A stretch of 64,000 bases of DNA from Sedimenticola sp. (GTDB taxonomy: Bacteria; Pseudomonadota; Gammaproteobacteria; Chromatiales; Chromatiaceae), in the NCBI GenBank assembly GCA_026985055.1, contig JALSQZ010000058.1, positions 1 to 64,000 of the forward strand, given 5' to 3'. Both the position numbers and the translations under genes were made by a program. The notes under the pieces were generated by a model. The model was not told where the DNA came from. It saw nothing but the letters and a program-made list of their open reading frames with translations, and ran no database searches. Positions 7,588 to 16,820 of this stretch are shown here, one piece after another. The stretch's first letter is position 1; each line of letters opens with the position of its first letter.

Positions 7588-8550
7588 TCATTCACAGTTT
7601 ACACAATTACGCGCCCTGCCCTGGCGGAAAGCCGTGATGTTGTGCGCGATTTCATCCAGCAGGCGCTGCCGGGCCTCGCGGCTGGCCCAGGCCGTGTGCG
7701 GCGTGAGGATGAGATTGGGAATGTCGTTCGCCAGCAGGGGGTTGTCGTCTGGCGGGGGTTCCCGGGTCAGCACATCCATGCCCGCGCCGCCCAGATGACC
7801 GGAGCGCAGGGCGTCGGCCAGGGCCTGTTCCTCCACGATGCCGCCCCGGGCGGTGTTGATGAGCAGGGCGCCGGGTTTCATCAGCGCCAGTTCAGCGGGT
7901 CCTATGAGATTGCGCGTGTTGTCCGCCAGCGGGACATGCAGACTGAGAATGTCCACCTGGGAAAGAAGCTTGTGCAACGGGGTTCGTTCCGGTAGTAAAT
8001 GCTCACTTCCAGGGCGCTGGGCGAACAGGACCTTCATGCCGAAGCACTCGGCCACCCGCGCCACCCCCTGCCCCAGTTCTCCTGATCCGACGATGCCCAG
8101 GGTCTTGCCGCTGATTTCACTGATGGGGTGATTGAGCAGGCAGAAGTTTCCCTGTGCCTGCCACTCCCCTTCCCGGACTTCTTCATGGTAGGCGATGAGC
8201 CTGGTACTCAGGGCCAGGATCAGGGCAAATACATGCTGCACCACCGCCGGGGTGGCGTAGCGCACCACATTGGAGACCTGGATATCCAGCCTGGCGGCGG
8301 CTTCCAGATCGATCTTGTCCGTGCCGGTGGCGGCAATGCAGACCAGTTTCAGTCTGGGCGCCCCAGCCAGCAGCGCCTCGCTGAGGGGAACCTTGTTGGA
8401 AACCACGATATCCGCATCTTTCAGGCGTTCGCTGATCTGTCCGGGATCGGTGGCGTCATGCCAGTCCCAGCTTTCCACCGTGGCAGCCAGATGACTGCGA
8501 TCCAGATCGCCAGTGTCGATGGAGGCATAGTCGAGGAAAACGGCTTTCAT
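7588..8550 (-). CDS. D-2-hydroxyacid dehydrogenase (glycerate dehydrogenase-like)
   Basis: The 320-residue enzyme belongs to the D-isomer-specific 2-hydroxyacid dehydrogenase family. The NAD-binding loop is [13 protein letters not shown] (about residues 147-159). Catalytic residues are visible as Arg in NTARGGI (about 233), Glu about 30 residues later and His in LTPHTAWAS (about 288). It reduces a 2-keto acid such as hydroxypyruvate or glyoxylate, or runs the reverse reaction; HprA-type glycerate dehydrogenase is the closest impression, from the LDYASID opening and TPHTAWAS block. The start at 8550 ([11 protein letters not shown]) matches family N termini; an upstream in-frame ATG would add an unlikely basic leader. 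It is divergent from the large flavoprotein gene. Confidence 0.88.
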   Translation of the reverse strand: MKAVFLDYASIDTGDLDRSHLAATVESWDWHDATDPGQISERLKDADIVVSNKVPLSEALLAGAPRLKLVCIAATGTDKIDLEAAARLDIQVSNVVRYATPAVVQHVFALILALSTRLIAYHEEVREGEWQAQGNFCLLNHPISEISGKTLGIVGSGELGQGVARVAECFGMKVLFAQRPGSEHLLPERTPLHKLLSQVDILSLHVPLADNTRNLIGPAELALMKPGALLINTARGGIVEEQALADALRSGHLGGAGMDVLTREPPPDDNPLLANDIPNLILTPHTAWASREARQRLLDEIAHNITAFRQGRARNCVNCE

Positions 8551-8620
8551 GAAGTATTCCCGGGGATTGCGACTCAGACTGCGGTGTATAATACGCTTTT
8601 GCCCCGGACTCCTCACGGCC

Positions 8621-11600
8621 ATGAGCCAGCGTATCCGCGAAATCCCCTACAACTATACCTCCTATTCCGACCGGGAGATCATCATTCGGTTTCTGGGGGA
8701 AGACAACTGGCGGCTTATCGAGGAACTGCGCGGCACCCGGCGCACCGGGCGCTCGGCGCGCATGCTGTTCGAGGTGCTGGGCGACATGTGGGTGGTGGCG
8801 CGCAATCCCTATCTGCAGGATGATCTGCAACAGAATACCGAGCGCCGCAACCAGCTTGTGCATGCCCTGAATCATCGCCTGGATCAGTTCGAGGCGCGGC
8901 TCAACGACAACCGCAAGGCCGCCCGCCTGCTGGACGCGGCCCGGGAAGCGGTGGATCGTTTTGCCAACTGCTTTGCCGCCAACATTCGGCTGCGCCACCA
9001 GGTGCGCAAGGCGCTGGAAGGCATCACCCGCCCGGACAACGTGGATTTTTCCGGTCTGGCGCGGGTTTCCCATGCCACGGATGCCACGGACTGGCGGGTA
9101 GAGCTGCCTTTTGTGGTCATATCCCCGGACAAGGAGGAAGAAGTCGCTCCCATCGTGCGCGCCTGCATCGAAGCCGGCCTGAGCTTGATTCCCAGGGGCG
9201 GCGGCACCGGCTATACGGGTTCTGCGGTGCCTCTGGACGCCCATTGTGCGGTGATCAATACGGAAAAGCTGGAAGACCTGTCCGATGTGGAAGAAGTGCG
9301 GCTGCCGGGTGTGGAAGGCAAGGTGCCCACCATTCGCACCGGCGCGGGCGTGGTCACCCGGCGGGTTTCCGAGGCCGCCGAGGCGGCGGGGCTGGCTTTT
9401 GCCGTGGATCCCACTTCCCAGGATGCGTCCACAATCGGCGGCAATATCGCCATGAATGCCGGAGGCAAGAAGGCGCTGCTCTGGGGCACCACCCTGGACA
9501 ACCTCGCTTCCTGGCGCATGGTCACTCCGGAAGGGAACTGGCTGGAAGTGGAGCGCCTGGAACACAATCTGGGCAAGATCCATGAACAGGAAAAGGTGCG
9601 CTTTCGCATCCGGCATTATCATCCGGATGGCAAGACGCTTCTCAAGGCCGATGAGCTGCTGGAAATTCCCGGTCAGCGTTTTCGCAAGACCGGCCTGGGC
9701 AAGGATGTCACGGACAAGTTTCTGGCCGGTCTGCCCGGCGTGCAGAAAGAGGGTTGCGACGGTCTCATCACCTCGGCGCGCTTCATCCTGCACCGCATGC
9801 CCGCGCATGTGCGTACGGTCTGCCTGGAATTTTTTGGCCAGGACATTTCCCGGGCGGTGCCGGCCATAGTGGAATTGCGCGATTACCTGCAGGAACAGAA
9901 CCAGGTGCGTCTTCTGGGGCTGGAGCATCTGGACGAGCGCTACATCCGCGCAGTCAAATACACCACCAAGGCATCCCGGCGGGAAAGGCCGAAAATGGTG
10001 CTCATTGCCGACCTGATCGGCGACGATGAGCAACTTTTGTCCCAGGCAGCCGAACAGGTGGTGGGTCTTGCCCAGGCCCGTGACGGTGAAGGCTTCATCG
10101 CCAGCAGTCCCGAGGCGCGTCGCCAGTTCTGGCTGGACCGGGCGCGTACCGCAGCCATTTCCGCGCATACCAACGCTTTCAAGATCAATGAGGATGTGGT
10201 CATACCCCTGGAGCGTCTGGCTGAATACAGCCAGGGCATAGAGGCCATCAATATCGAACAGTCCATCGCCAACAAGCTGGCCATCATGGACGCGGTGCTG
10301 GAGTTTCTCGATTCCGATCTGACCCAGCTGTGCCGTTGCGTGGTGGATTTTGCCGATTCCGAAGAAAACCGCCGCATCATGGCGGACAAGCTCACCGCCG
10401 CGCGCGCTCTGGTGGTTCAGGCCCGCAGCCGCTGGCAGGCGGTTCTGGACAATCTCGATCAGGCCGCGGACCGCCATCAGGAGCTTCTGGATGAAACCGC
10501 CCTCGCCCGTCTGCGGCCGGGAGACCGTCTGCTGGATCTGATGCTGCGCCGCGATCTGCGTCATTCCTACCGGCAGGAAGTGGAACAGCGTCTCAAGGAT
10601 GTGTTTGCCGGGCAGGACTTCAGGCCCCTGCGGGAAAAGCTGGATGCCATTCATCGCCGCATCCGTGATGCCAGACTGTTCGTCGCCCTGCACATGCATG
10701 CCGGAGATGGCAATGTGCACACCAATATCCCCGTCCATTCCCACAACTATGAAATGCTCCACGAAGCCGAACGGGTGGTGGACCGGATCATGGCCCTGGC
10801 CCAATCACTGGACGGGGTCATATCCGGAGAGCATGGCATCGGCCTGACCAAAATCCAGTATCTGGAATCAGCCAAACTGAAGGATTTTGCCGACTACAAG
10901 GAACAGGTGGATCCAAAGGGACACTTCAATCCGGGAAAACTGTTGCCCGGTTCCGGTCTGGAGGGCGCCTATACCCCTTCCCTGCGGCTGTTGCAGCAGG
11001 AAGCCATCATTCTGGAAGAAAGCGAGCTGGGCCTGCTCAACGACGACATCAAGCACTGCCTGCGCTGTGGCAAATGCAAACCCGTATGTCAGACCCATAT
11101 ACCCAGGGCCAACCTGCTCTACTCTCCGCGCAACAAGATTCTGGCCACGGGCCTGATGATCGAAGCCTTTCTCTATGAGGAGCAGACCCGGCGCGGCCTG
11201 TCCCTGCGTCATTTCGATGAAATGAATGACGTCGCCGATCACTGCACCATCTGTCACAAATGTTTGAATCCCTGCCCGGTGAATATCGACTTTGGCGATG
11301 TCACCATGCGCATGCGCCATATCCTGGTGAAGCGCGGGCGCAAGCGATTCAGCCCTGGCGGCTGGGCCGCAATGCGCTTTCTCGACAGCACAAGCCCACG
11401 GGCGATTCGTCTGCTGCGAACCCTGCTTGCGGGTTGGGGTTTCAGGGGCATCCGTCTCGGGCACAGCCTGTTCCGGCGTCTGGGCCTGCTTGGGGACAGC
11501 CGCCTCCCGCCCGCCAACACCACCGGCAAGCCCGGCATCAAGCCGCTGGTGGTGGAGCTGGTGCGCCGCCCCATAGAGGTAAAGCTCCCCGCCCTGACCT

Positions 11601-12451
11601 TCCGCACCGCCCTGGGTCTGGAAGACAAAAGTCATGTGCCCATCATCCGCCGCCCGGATCTGCCCAGTGAAGAAGCCGAATCGGTATTCTATTTTCCCGG
11701 CTGCGGCTCCGAGCGCTTGTTCTCGGACATTGGTCTGGCGACCATTGCCATGCTCTACGAAACCGGCGCCGAAGTGGTGTTGCCGCCGGGCTATCTGTGC
11801 TGCGGTTACCCGCAAAGCGCCAATGGCGATGAGGAAACCGGGCGGCGCATCACCACGGAAAATCGGGTCCTCTTCCACCGGGTGGCCAACACCCTGAACT
11901 ATCTCGATATCAAGACGGTTCTCGTGTCCTGTGGCACCTGCATGGATCAGCTTCTGAAGTATGAATTCCAGCGCATTTTCCCTGGCTGCCGGCTGCTGGA
12001 CATACACGAATGGCTGCTGGAAAAAGGTGTTGGCCTGGATGGCAGTCAGAACCGCGACTATCTGTTCCACGATCCCTGCCACAGTCCCATGAAGACCCAC
12101 CCGCCCCTGCAGGTGGCAAGCGGGCTGCTGGGCAAGGAGGTGAAGCTCACGGATCGCTGTTGCGGAGAATCCGGCACCCTGGGCACCACCCGTCCCGACA
12201 TCGCCACCCAGTTGCGGTTCCGCAAGGCGGAAGATCTCCGTGAAGGCATGGCCGCTCTGGGACCAGGCGAAAAGCGCATTCTCACCACCTGCCCCGCCTG
12301 TCAGCAGGGGTTGCTCAAGTATGAGCAGGAAACCGGCCTCAAGACAGACTACATCGTCATGGAAATCGCCAACCAGCGCCTCGGGGAAAACTGGCAGCAG
12401 GCTTTCATCGACAAGGTCAGGGATCACGGGGTGGAAAAGGTGTTGTTGTAA
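8621..12451 (+). CDS. Giant FAD/4Fe-4S oxidoreductase (DUF3683, glycolate/D-lactate dehydrogenase-like)
   Basis: This 1276-residue protein fuses several modules. An N-terminal DUF3683-like region spans about 1-150. A PCMH-type FAD-binding domain follows, with [15 protein letters not shown] near 192-206. The FAD-oxidase C-terminal domain has the metal-binding [10 protein letters not shown] near 690. Two ferredoxin-like 4Fe-4S motifs are [11 protein letters not shown] near 812 and [11 protein letters not shown] near 874. Two CCG cysteine-rich domains have PGCGSE near 1026, CCGYP near 1060, DPCHS near 1150 and CCGESG near 1180, as in GlpC, GlcF and HdrB. The architecture combines GlcD/Dld and GlcF functions in one chain, so it probably oxidises a D-2-hydroxy acid and passes electrons to the quinone pool. 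The substrate is not known. TATAAT at 8587-8592 is a likely -10 element. The neighbouring divergent hydroxyacid dehydrogenase suggests linked 2-hydroxyacid metabolism. Confidence 0.9.
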   Translation: MSQRIREIPYNYTSYSDREIIIRFLGEDNWRLIEELRGTRRTGRSARMLFEVLGDMWVVARNPYLQDDLQQNTERRNQLVHALNHRLDQFEARLNDNRKAARLLDAAREAVDRFANCFAANIRLRHQVRKALEGITRPDNVDFSGLARVSHATDATDWRVELPFVVISPDKEEEVAPIVRACIEAGLSLIPRGGGTGYTGSAVPLDAHCAVINTEKLEDLSDVEEVRLPGVEGKVPTIRTGAGVVTRRVSEAAEAAGLAFAVDPTSQDASTIGGNIAMNAGGKKALLWGTTLDNLASWRMVTPEGNWLEVERLEHNLGKIHEQEKVRFRIRHYHPDGKTLLKADELLEIPGQRFRKTGLGKDVTDKFLAGLPGVQKEGCDGLITSARFILHRMPAHVRTVCLEFFGQDISRAVPAIVELRDYLQEQNQVRLLGLEHLDERYIRAVKYTTKASRRERPKMVLIADLIGDDEQLLSQAAEQVVGLAQARDGEGFIASSPEARRQFWLDRARTAAISAHTNAFKINEDVVIPLERLAEYSQGIEAINIEQSIANKLAIMDAVLEFLDSDLTQLCRCVVDFADSEENRRIMADKLTAARALVVQARSRWQAVLDNLDQAADRHQELLDETALARLRPGDRLLDLMLRRDLRHSYRQEVEQRLKDVFAGQDFRPLREKLDAIHRRIRDARLFVALHMHAGDGNVHTNIPVHSHNYEMLHEAERVVDRIMALAQSLDGVISGEHGIGLTKIQYLESAKLKDFADYKEQVDPKGHFNPGKLLPGSGLEGAYTPSLRLLQQEAIILEESELGLLNDDIKHCLRCGKCKPVCQTHIPRANLLYSPRNKILATGLMIEAFLYEEQTRRGLSLRHFDEMNDVADHCTICHKCLNPCPVNIDFGDVTMRMRHILVKRGRKRFSPGGWAAMRFLDSTSPRAIRLLRTLLAGWGFRGIRLGHSLFRRLGLLGDSRLPPANTTGKPGIKPLVVELVRRPIEVKLPALTFRTALGLEDKSHVPIIRRPDLPSEEAESVFYFPGCGSERLFSDIGLATIAMLYETGAEVVLPPGYLCCGYPQSANGDEETGRRITTENRVLFHRVANTLNYLDIKTVLVSCGTCMDQLLKYEFQRIFPGCRLLDIHEWLLEKGVGLDGSQNRDYLFHDPCHSPMKTHPPLQVASGLLGKEVKLTDRCCGESGTLGTTRPDIATQLRFRKAEDLREGMAALGPGEKRILTTCPACQQGLLKYEQETGLKTDYIVMEIANQRLGENWQQAFIDKVRDHGVEKVLL

Positions 12452-12750
12452 TCTCCATAGGTTGATCCGGATAGCCAACAAGAAAATTTCGACTAGACTT
12501 TGAACTGAATGCGTAAGTTCGTTGGGAGGCGTCGTGCAAGCTCATGGTTTGTTTGCCAGCTGCCGGTTTCACCTGATCGATGGGCATGGAAATCTCTTTT
12601 TGTTGCGCGATTCAATTCCATCTCTTGCACGCGGTAGCTCTTGCGAGCTCACGAATTCCTGTTTGACAGCAAGTCATAGCGGGTCACTGTGGCCCGAACA
12701 GAAACGGGCCGTGGCAATCATGGCTCTGTAAATACATACAGGAGGAGAAC
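12452..12750. other. 299-base intergenic region with a GC hairpin
   Basis: No supported gene is seen; a 69-codon plus-strand frame has no motif or ribosome site. GGCCCG (12691-12696) and CGGGCC (12705-12710) form a perfect 6-bp stem about 40 bases upstream of the next gene. TTGACA occurs at 12663-12668 without a good -10 partner. Confidence 0.45.
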
Positions 12751-13158
12751 ATGAACAGCTTGATCCGGATATTGATCGCCCTGACCGCTGCGGGTGGAAT
12801 GGTGCTGACCGCCGGTGCCGCCCAGACAGTGAAACCCTATGGAAAAGCCTATGTGCAACTGGATCCATGCAGCATCGAAGCAATTGCCGCCAGCATGCAG
12901 CGCAAACCCGGGGATCTGTCATCGGAAGATGCCCGGCAACTGGTTACATGGTGCAAAACGGAACAGCAGAAGGAACAACGGGCACGCCGGCATGGCATGA
13001 CATTGACAAACCGGCCGACAAGCCAGCTTATCTGGTGCGGGTTGAACAACTGCGTGTGCTGGAAAGGTCCCCGTTACAATGGCTGTGTGCATACAGACAA
13101 GCTTTGTGGTACCCCGCTGAAATGTTTGGGCAGGGTATGTGGTTGTACCACGAAGTAG
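12751..13158 (+). CDS. Small secreted cysteine-rich protein, function unknown
   Basis: A strong ribosome site (GGAGGAG, 12740-12746) precedes the ATG, supporting translation. The 135-residue product starts with a clear signal peptide (residues about 1-23, cut after AGA-A). The mature part has ten cysteines, eight of them in the last 45 residues in a W-C-G-x4-C-x-C pattern and CGCTTK at the C terminus. It should be exported and, in an oxidising compartment, disulfide-bonded or metal-binding. No family is recognised. It is a lone gene followed by a multi-hairpin repeat. Confidence 0.75.
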   Translation: MNSLIRILIALTAAGGMVLTAGAAQTVKPYGKAYVQLDPCSIEAIAASMQRKPGDLSSEDARQLVTWCKTEQQKEQRARRHGMTLTNRPTSQLIWCGLNNCVCWKGPRYNGCVHTDKLCGTPLKCLGRVCGCTTK

Positions 13159-13180
13159 TTGGACTTTTTCAACCCCGGAA

Positions 13181-13287
13181 CCGGAAAATGTGATTTCCGG
13201 TTTGCTCACATTTTCAATAACTTCAGGTTATCGAAAATGGCGGGAGATCCTTGTCCCGCGCGGGCATCCCGATTTTTCGGGATGCCC
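13181..13287 (-). repeat. Multi-hairpin repeat element, copy A
   Basis: Three hairpins follow each other: CCGGAAA/TTTCCGG (13181-13200), CATTTTCAATAAC/GTTATCGAAAATG (13209-13239) and GGGCATCCCGA/TCGGGATGCCC (13262-13287). Copy B at 23577-23662 has the same modules in the opposite orientation. An alternative 9-bp pairing, AAAATGTGA with TCACATTTT, overlaps two of the hairpins and is kept in both copies. I give the minus strand because there the alternative pairing of copy B forms with U-G wobbles and not mismatches. Confidence 0.75.
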
Positions 13288-13301
13288 TTCATTGCAGCCG
13301 A

Positions 13302-13315
13302 TTGATCTGTATCAG
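13302..13315 (+). promoter_or_regulatory. FNR/Anr-like box upstream of the coiled-coil membrane gene
   Basis: TTGAT-CTGT-ATCAG matches the FNR consensus TTGAT-N4-ATCAA at nine of ten positions. A weaker match, TTGAT-CAAG-GTCAT, follows at 13326-13339. If the -10 element is TATTCT at 13357-13362, inside the perfect palindrome GTATTCTAGAATAC (13356-13369), the first box would centre near -61, a usual FNR class I position. Binding is inferred. Confidence 0.4.
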
Positions 13316-13413
13316 TCAAAGCCAATTGATCAAGGTCATCGGCAAGCATGGGGGTGTATTCTAGAATACTTGTGGGTCGGAATTTCCTGGCCCTGTAGTA
13401 ACAGGCAGGCTGT

Positions 13414-14064
13414 ATGTTCGAAAAAGATCCCCGTACCTTTGCGCCAGACTACAAGAAGCTTTCGCCGGAACAGAAGGCGATGGTCAAGCTGGAGATTTCC
13501 CTCACCCGTTTTTTTCGCTCCTTCGATGAAAGTGTGCGGCGCTGGGAGCGAATGGTCTACCCTGCCATGATCATTCTTGGCCTGTTGGGGTTGTCGGGCT
13601 TCTATCTGATCTACCATGTCACCAAGGACATGCATTCCATGTCCCAGTCCTTCGATCCGGCCATGGAGTCCAATATGGCCCATATGTCGCGCAATATTGC
13701 CGAACTGTCGGGGAATATCACCACCATGACCGCCCAGATCAATCTGCTGGTGAAGAATATCCAGAACATGGATCAGAACATTGCCCAGATGAACGGCACC
13801 ATTGGTGAGATTGCCCTGTCCTTCGACAAGATCAATGACAGCATGGACATGCTAACCGGCGATATATCCCGGATGCGTGGCGACACCGGCCTCATGGCGG
13901 AAAAAATCGACAGCATGGATACTTCCATACAGACGGTTACCGATGATATCGGCAACATGAAGAACGACATGCGGGTGATGACTATCAATACCGGCCTCAT
14001 GGGGCGGGACATGCGTCAGATGAACAAACCCATGCGCGCCATGAATTCCTTCATGCCCTGGTAG
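13414..14064 (+). CDS. Membrane-anchored coiled-coil protein, unknown function
   Basis: The 216-residue protein has a cytoplasmic N-terminal part of about 47 residues and one membrane segment (YPAMIILGLLGLSGFYLIYH, about 49-68). A long, Met-rich heptad region (about 72-205) follows, with repeating I/M-x-x-M/I-x-x-x spacing such as NIQNMDQNIAQMNGTIGEIA. It resembles the signalling coiled coil of methyl-accepting proteins or an LPS/export scaffold but has no known domain. FNR-like boxes lie upstream, hinting at expression under low oxygen. Its last 14 bases overlap the convergent rlmG gene. Confidence 0.75.
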   Translation: MFEKDPRTFAPDYKKLSPEQKAMVKLEISLTRFFRSFDESVRRWERMVYPAMIILGLLGLSGFYLIYHVTKDMHSMSQSFDPAMESNMAHMSRNIAELSGNITTMTAQINLLVKNIQNMDQNIAQMNGTIGEIALSFDKINDSMDMLTGDISRMRGDTGLMAEKIDSMDTSIQTVTDDIGNMKNDMRVMTINTGLMGRDMRQMNKPMRAMNSFMPW

Positions 14065-15199
14065 TACGAACACAGCGCAGGATGACGAATTTGCGGTTCG
14101 ACGCCATGAGTTGCGCGTTACCGAACTGCTTTTTCAGGGGTTTGTGATAGCCCAGGTGGCGATTGCCCACTACCCATAATTCCCCGCCCTGGCGCAGCAC
14201 CCGCCTTGCGTCCCGAAACATGCTCCGGGCGATATGATCTCCCACTGCCAGCTGCTGATGAAAAGGCGGATTGCACAGCACCCGGTCGATGCTTTGTGCA
14301 GAAAACCCGCTCAGATTGCTGGCGGCGTGAAAGCGGGCATTCACGTTTTCTCCAAAGGCCGCGGTCAGCGTTGCCCGTGCCGAGGCGATGGCCATGAAGG
14401 ACTCGTCCACGCAATGCAATTGTGCGCGTGGATTGCGATGCAGGGTCATGAGCGCCAGCACGCCATTGCCGCAGCCGAGATCCAGAACGGTTTCCGTGGC
14501 ATTGCCGGCGGGCAGATGCTCAAGAAAGAAACGGCTGCCAATGTCCAGTTTTTCCCGGGAAAAAACATTCGCATGGTTGACCATCCGGAAATTCGTGCCT
14601 TCCAGGCGATAGCTGCCCGGATAGGGATTGGGTGGCAGTTTCAGGCGCGCATCGAAGCGAGCCTCGATGAGCTTGGCTTTCTTTCGCCCCGGCCCGGTAC
14701 GGGTGGGGCCCAGGTGTGATTCCAGGAGCTTCCAGACAGTGCCGGGCATTGCCTTTTGCATGCCCGCCAGGAGAATCCGGGTATCTGCCCTGAGCAGCGG
14801 ACGCAACCGGTGCAGCTGATATTCCAGCAGGGCCAGGGTCTTGGGAATCTTGATGAGCAGCAGCCCGGGAGATTCATCGGGCATTTCCAGACTGGAGAGC
14901 AGTTTCAGCTTGTCTCCGGAAATACCATTTGCCTGATAATTGCTGCGCATGGCCTGATGAGCCAGCAGCGAATCGGAAACCACCCAGGGGGAATATTCAT
15001 GCAGGGCGGTACTCAGGGCGCCAAAGCCGTCGTTGCAGATCAGCACCCTGGTATGTGGGGCAGGTTTGCCCTGCTCTGCCAGGTGCCGGAGCATATATTC
15101 ATCGGCTGCATCCCAGGCGCGCAGGGTACCACGCTGGCGGCTGGGCAGGCGCCGCAGCCGATAGCTACCGAAAGGCGTGGTAAAAATCTCGTCTGTCAT
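14051..15199 (-). CDS. rlmG: 23S rRNA (guanine(1835)-N2)-methyltransferase RlmG
   Basis: The 382-residue protein matches RlmG/RsmC-type enzymes: a degenerate N-terminal methyltransferase half (about 1-190) and an active C-terminal half with the SAM loop LDLGCGNGVLAL (about 235-246) and the catalytic NPPFHQQ motif (about 311-317). RlmG methylates N2 of G1835 in 23S rRNA using S-adenosylmethionine. The length equals that of the E. coli enzyme (378). It is a single gene transcribed away from rlmI, separated from it by a MITE. Confidence 0.9.
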   Translation of the reverse strand: MTDEIFTTPFGSYRLRRLPSRQRGTLRAWDAADEYMLRHLAEQGKPAPHTRVLICNDGFGALSTALHEYSPWVVSDSLLAHQAMRSNYQANGISGDKLKLLSSLEMPDESPGLLLIKIPKTLALLEYQLHRLRPLLRADTRILLAGMQKAMPGTVWKLLESHLGPTRTGPGRKKAKLIEARFDARLKLPPNPYPGSYRLEGTNFRMVNHANVFSREKLDIGSRFFLEHLPAGNATETVLDLGCGNGVLALMTLHRNPRAQLHCVDESFMAIASARATLTAAFGENVNARFHAASNLSGFSAQSIDRVLCNPPFHQQLAVGDHIARSMFRDARRVLRQGGELWVVGNRHLGYHKPLKKQFGNAQLMASNRKFVILRCVRTTRA

Positions 15200-15257
15200 G
15201 CTCCCCGTTCCGCGCAGCGGCCAGCCGTTGTAGTGATTCTACAACAAGGGCTGCTAA

Positions 15258-15498
15258 CCCGAATATTGCACCAGAACGCGCAAAATGTGGATTTTTTACC
15301 ATGAATTACAGCCTGTTGCGTGACGAGTATGCTGGATACAGTTTGTACTTGTCATGCTATCCGGTTTTTCCCGGGATCTTTTCACCCAGCTTGCCCGAAC
15401 GCCCTGCAAGCCGATGAATAACATCGGCTTTTGTCCGTTCGAACAATCTGGGCAAAAATCTCTCCGGGAAAATTCCGGATTCCGGTGCAATATTCGGG
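15258..15498. mobile_element. MITE with 15-bp perfect inverted ends and CTAA target duplication
   Basis: CCCGAATATTGCACC (15258-15272) is exactly repeated in inverse orientation at 15484-15498, and both ends are flanked directly by CTAA (15254-15257 and 15499-15502). The 241-base interior has only a 64-codon minus-strand frame (15296-15490) with no transposase motif. It is a non-autonomous element between the divergent rlmG and rlmI genes. The parent is probably an IS that makes 4-bp duplications; the IS family is not certain. This accounts for most of the 424-base gap at 15200-15623. Confidence 0.8.
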
Positions 15499-15623
15499 CT
15501 AATGCTGTCCACGGACAAGGCCAAGCGGGCTGAACGCGACATAGGTTGCTGTCGAGTCAACATCGGCCAATACTTGGCGCCTTGCCTATCAATGCCGGGC
15601 TTTTTTCGGCACAATAGCGCCCC

Positions 15624-16820
15624 ATGGAAATTCCCGTACTCTTTATCAAGAAAGGCCAGGAACGCCGCCTGCGCGCCGGGCATCTGTGGGTGTACAGCAA
15701 TGAAGTGGACAGCCGCCGTTCCCCCCTGAAGGATTTTCAGCCCGGTGAGCCGGTGGCTCTCATGAACCACGAAGAAAAGTGGCTGGCCTGGGCCTATGTG
15801 AATCCCAATTCCCTGATCTGCGCCCGCATCGTCAGCCGCCGCCAGGAGCATCTTCTGGATCAGTCGTTGCTGGTGCATCGCATCAAGGTGGCTTTGGGAC
15901 TGCGTACGCGACTGTATCAGCAGCCTTTCTACCGGCTGCTGTTCGGCGAGTCTGACGGGGTACCGGGGCTGGTGGTGGATCGCTTTGGCGATTATCTGGC
16001 GGTGCAGATTTCCACCGCAGGCATGGAAGTACAGCAGGAAGCGATTCTGGCCGCGCTGCAAAAGGTGCTCAGGCCAAAGGGGATTCTTCTGCGCAACGAC
16101 ATGGCAGTGCGTGAACTCGAGGGTCTGGAGCGTTATGTCGAGGTGGCCAGTGGCGAGATTCCACAGCGGGTGCGGTTGCAAGAAGGCGACTGCGAGTTCG
16201 AGACTTCCCTGTTCGAAGGCCAGAAGACCGGCTGGTTCTATGATCAGGCCGCCAACCGCGAGCGCCTGCTGCCCTGGGTGGCGGGCAAGCGGGTGCTGGA
16301 TCTGTTCAGCTATGCTGGCGCCTGGGGTGTGCGCGCAGCCAAAGCTGGCGCGGCCTCGGTTACCTGTGTGGACAGCTCCGCCGACGCCCTGGAGTTGGCA
16401 CAGGCGAATGCCGCGCTCAATGGCTTGGCGGAACGGGTGAAGACCTTGCGTGAAGACAGCTTCGCTGCGCTCAAGGCGTTGCGTCAGGAAAAGGAGCGTT
16501 TCGATATCGTGCTGGTGGATCCGCCGGCCTTCGTCAAGCGCAGAAAGGATCTAAAGGAAGGCGCCCTCGCCTACCGGCGCATCAACGAGGCCGCCATGAG
16601 CGTGCTGGGCAGGGATGGTCTGCTGGTCAGCTCGTCCTGTTCCTGGCATATGGACAGCGAACGCCTGCTCGGCACCTTGCAGCAGGCCTCCCGTCACCGC
16701 GACCGTTTCCTGCAGATGGTCGAGCGTGGCCAGCAGGGGCCGGATCACCCGGTACATCCCGCCATTGCGGAAACGGCCTACCTCAAAACCTTTTATCTGC
16801 GTGTGTTGCCCGCCTTGTGA
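15624..16820 (+). CDS. rlmI: 23S rRNA (cytosine(1962)-C5)-methyltransferase RlmI
   Basis: The 398-residue enzyme has the RlmI layout: an N-terminal PUA domain (about 1-75, with RRLRAGHLWVYSNEVD), a linker domain and a Rossmann methyltransferase domain with VLDLFSYAGAWG (about 226-237), VDSSADAL and the catalytic DPPAF (about 299-303). RlmI adds a 5-methyl group to C1962 of 23S rRNA. The stop overlaps the lgt start by four bases, so translation of lgt is probably coupled to it. Confidence 0.93.
   Translation: MEIPVLFIKKGQERRLRAGHLWVYSNEVDSRRSPLKDFQPGEPVALMNHEEKWLAWAYVNPNSLICARIVSRRQEHLLDQSLLVHRIKVALGLRTRLYQQPFYRLLFGESDGVPGLVVDRFGDYLAVQISTAGMEVQQEAILAALQKVLRPKGILLRNDMAVRELEGLERYVEVASGEIPQRVRLQEGDCEFETSLFEGQKTGWFYDQAANRERLLPWVAGKRVLDLFSYAGAWGVRAAKAGAASVTCVDSSADALELAQANAALNGLAERVKTLREDSFAALKALRQEKERFDIVLVDPPAFVKRRKDLKEGALAYRRINEAAMSVLGRDGLLVSSSCSWHMDSERLLGTLQQASRHRDRFLQMVERGQQGPDHPVHPAIAETAYLKTFYLRVLPAL

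Noticed and set aside
12522..12731. 69-codon plus-strand frame before the Cys-rich protein gene
   Set aside because: No ribosome site or recognisable domain; it spans a GC hairpin and ends just before a well-supported gene.
15296..15490. 64-codon minus-strand frame inside the MITE
   Set aside because: It lies wholly inside the non-autonomous element, has no transposase motif, and such frames are recurrent by-products of repeat sequences.
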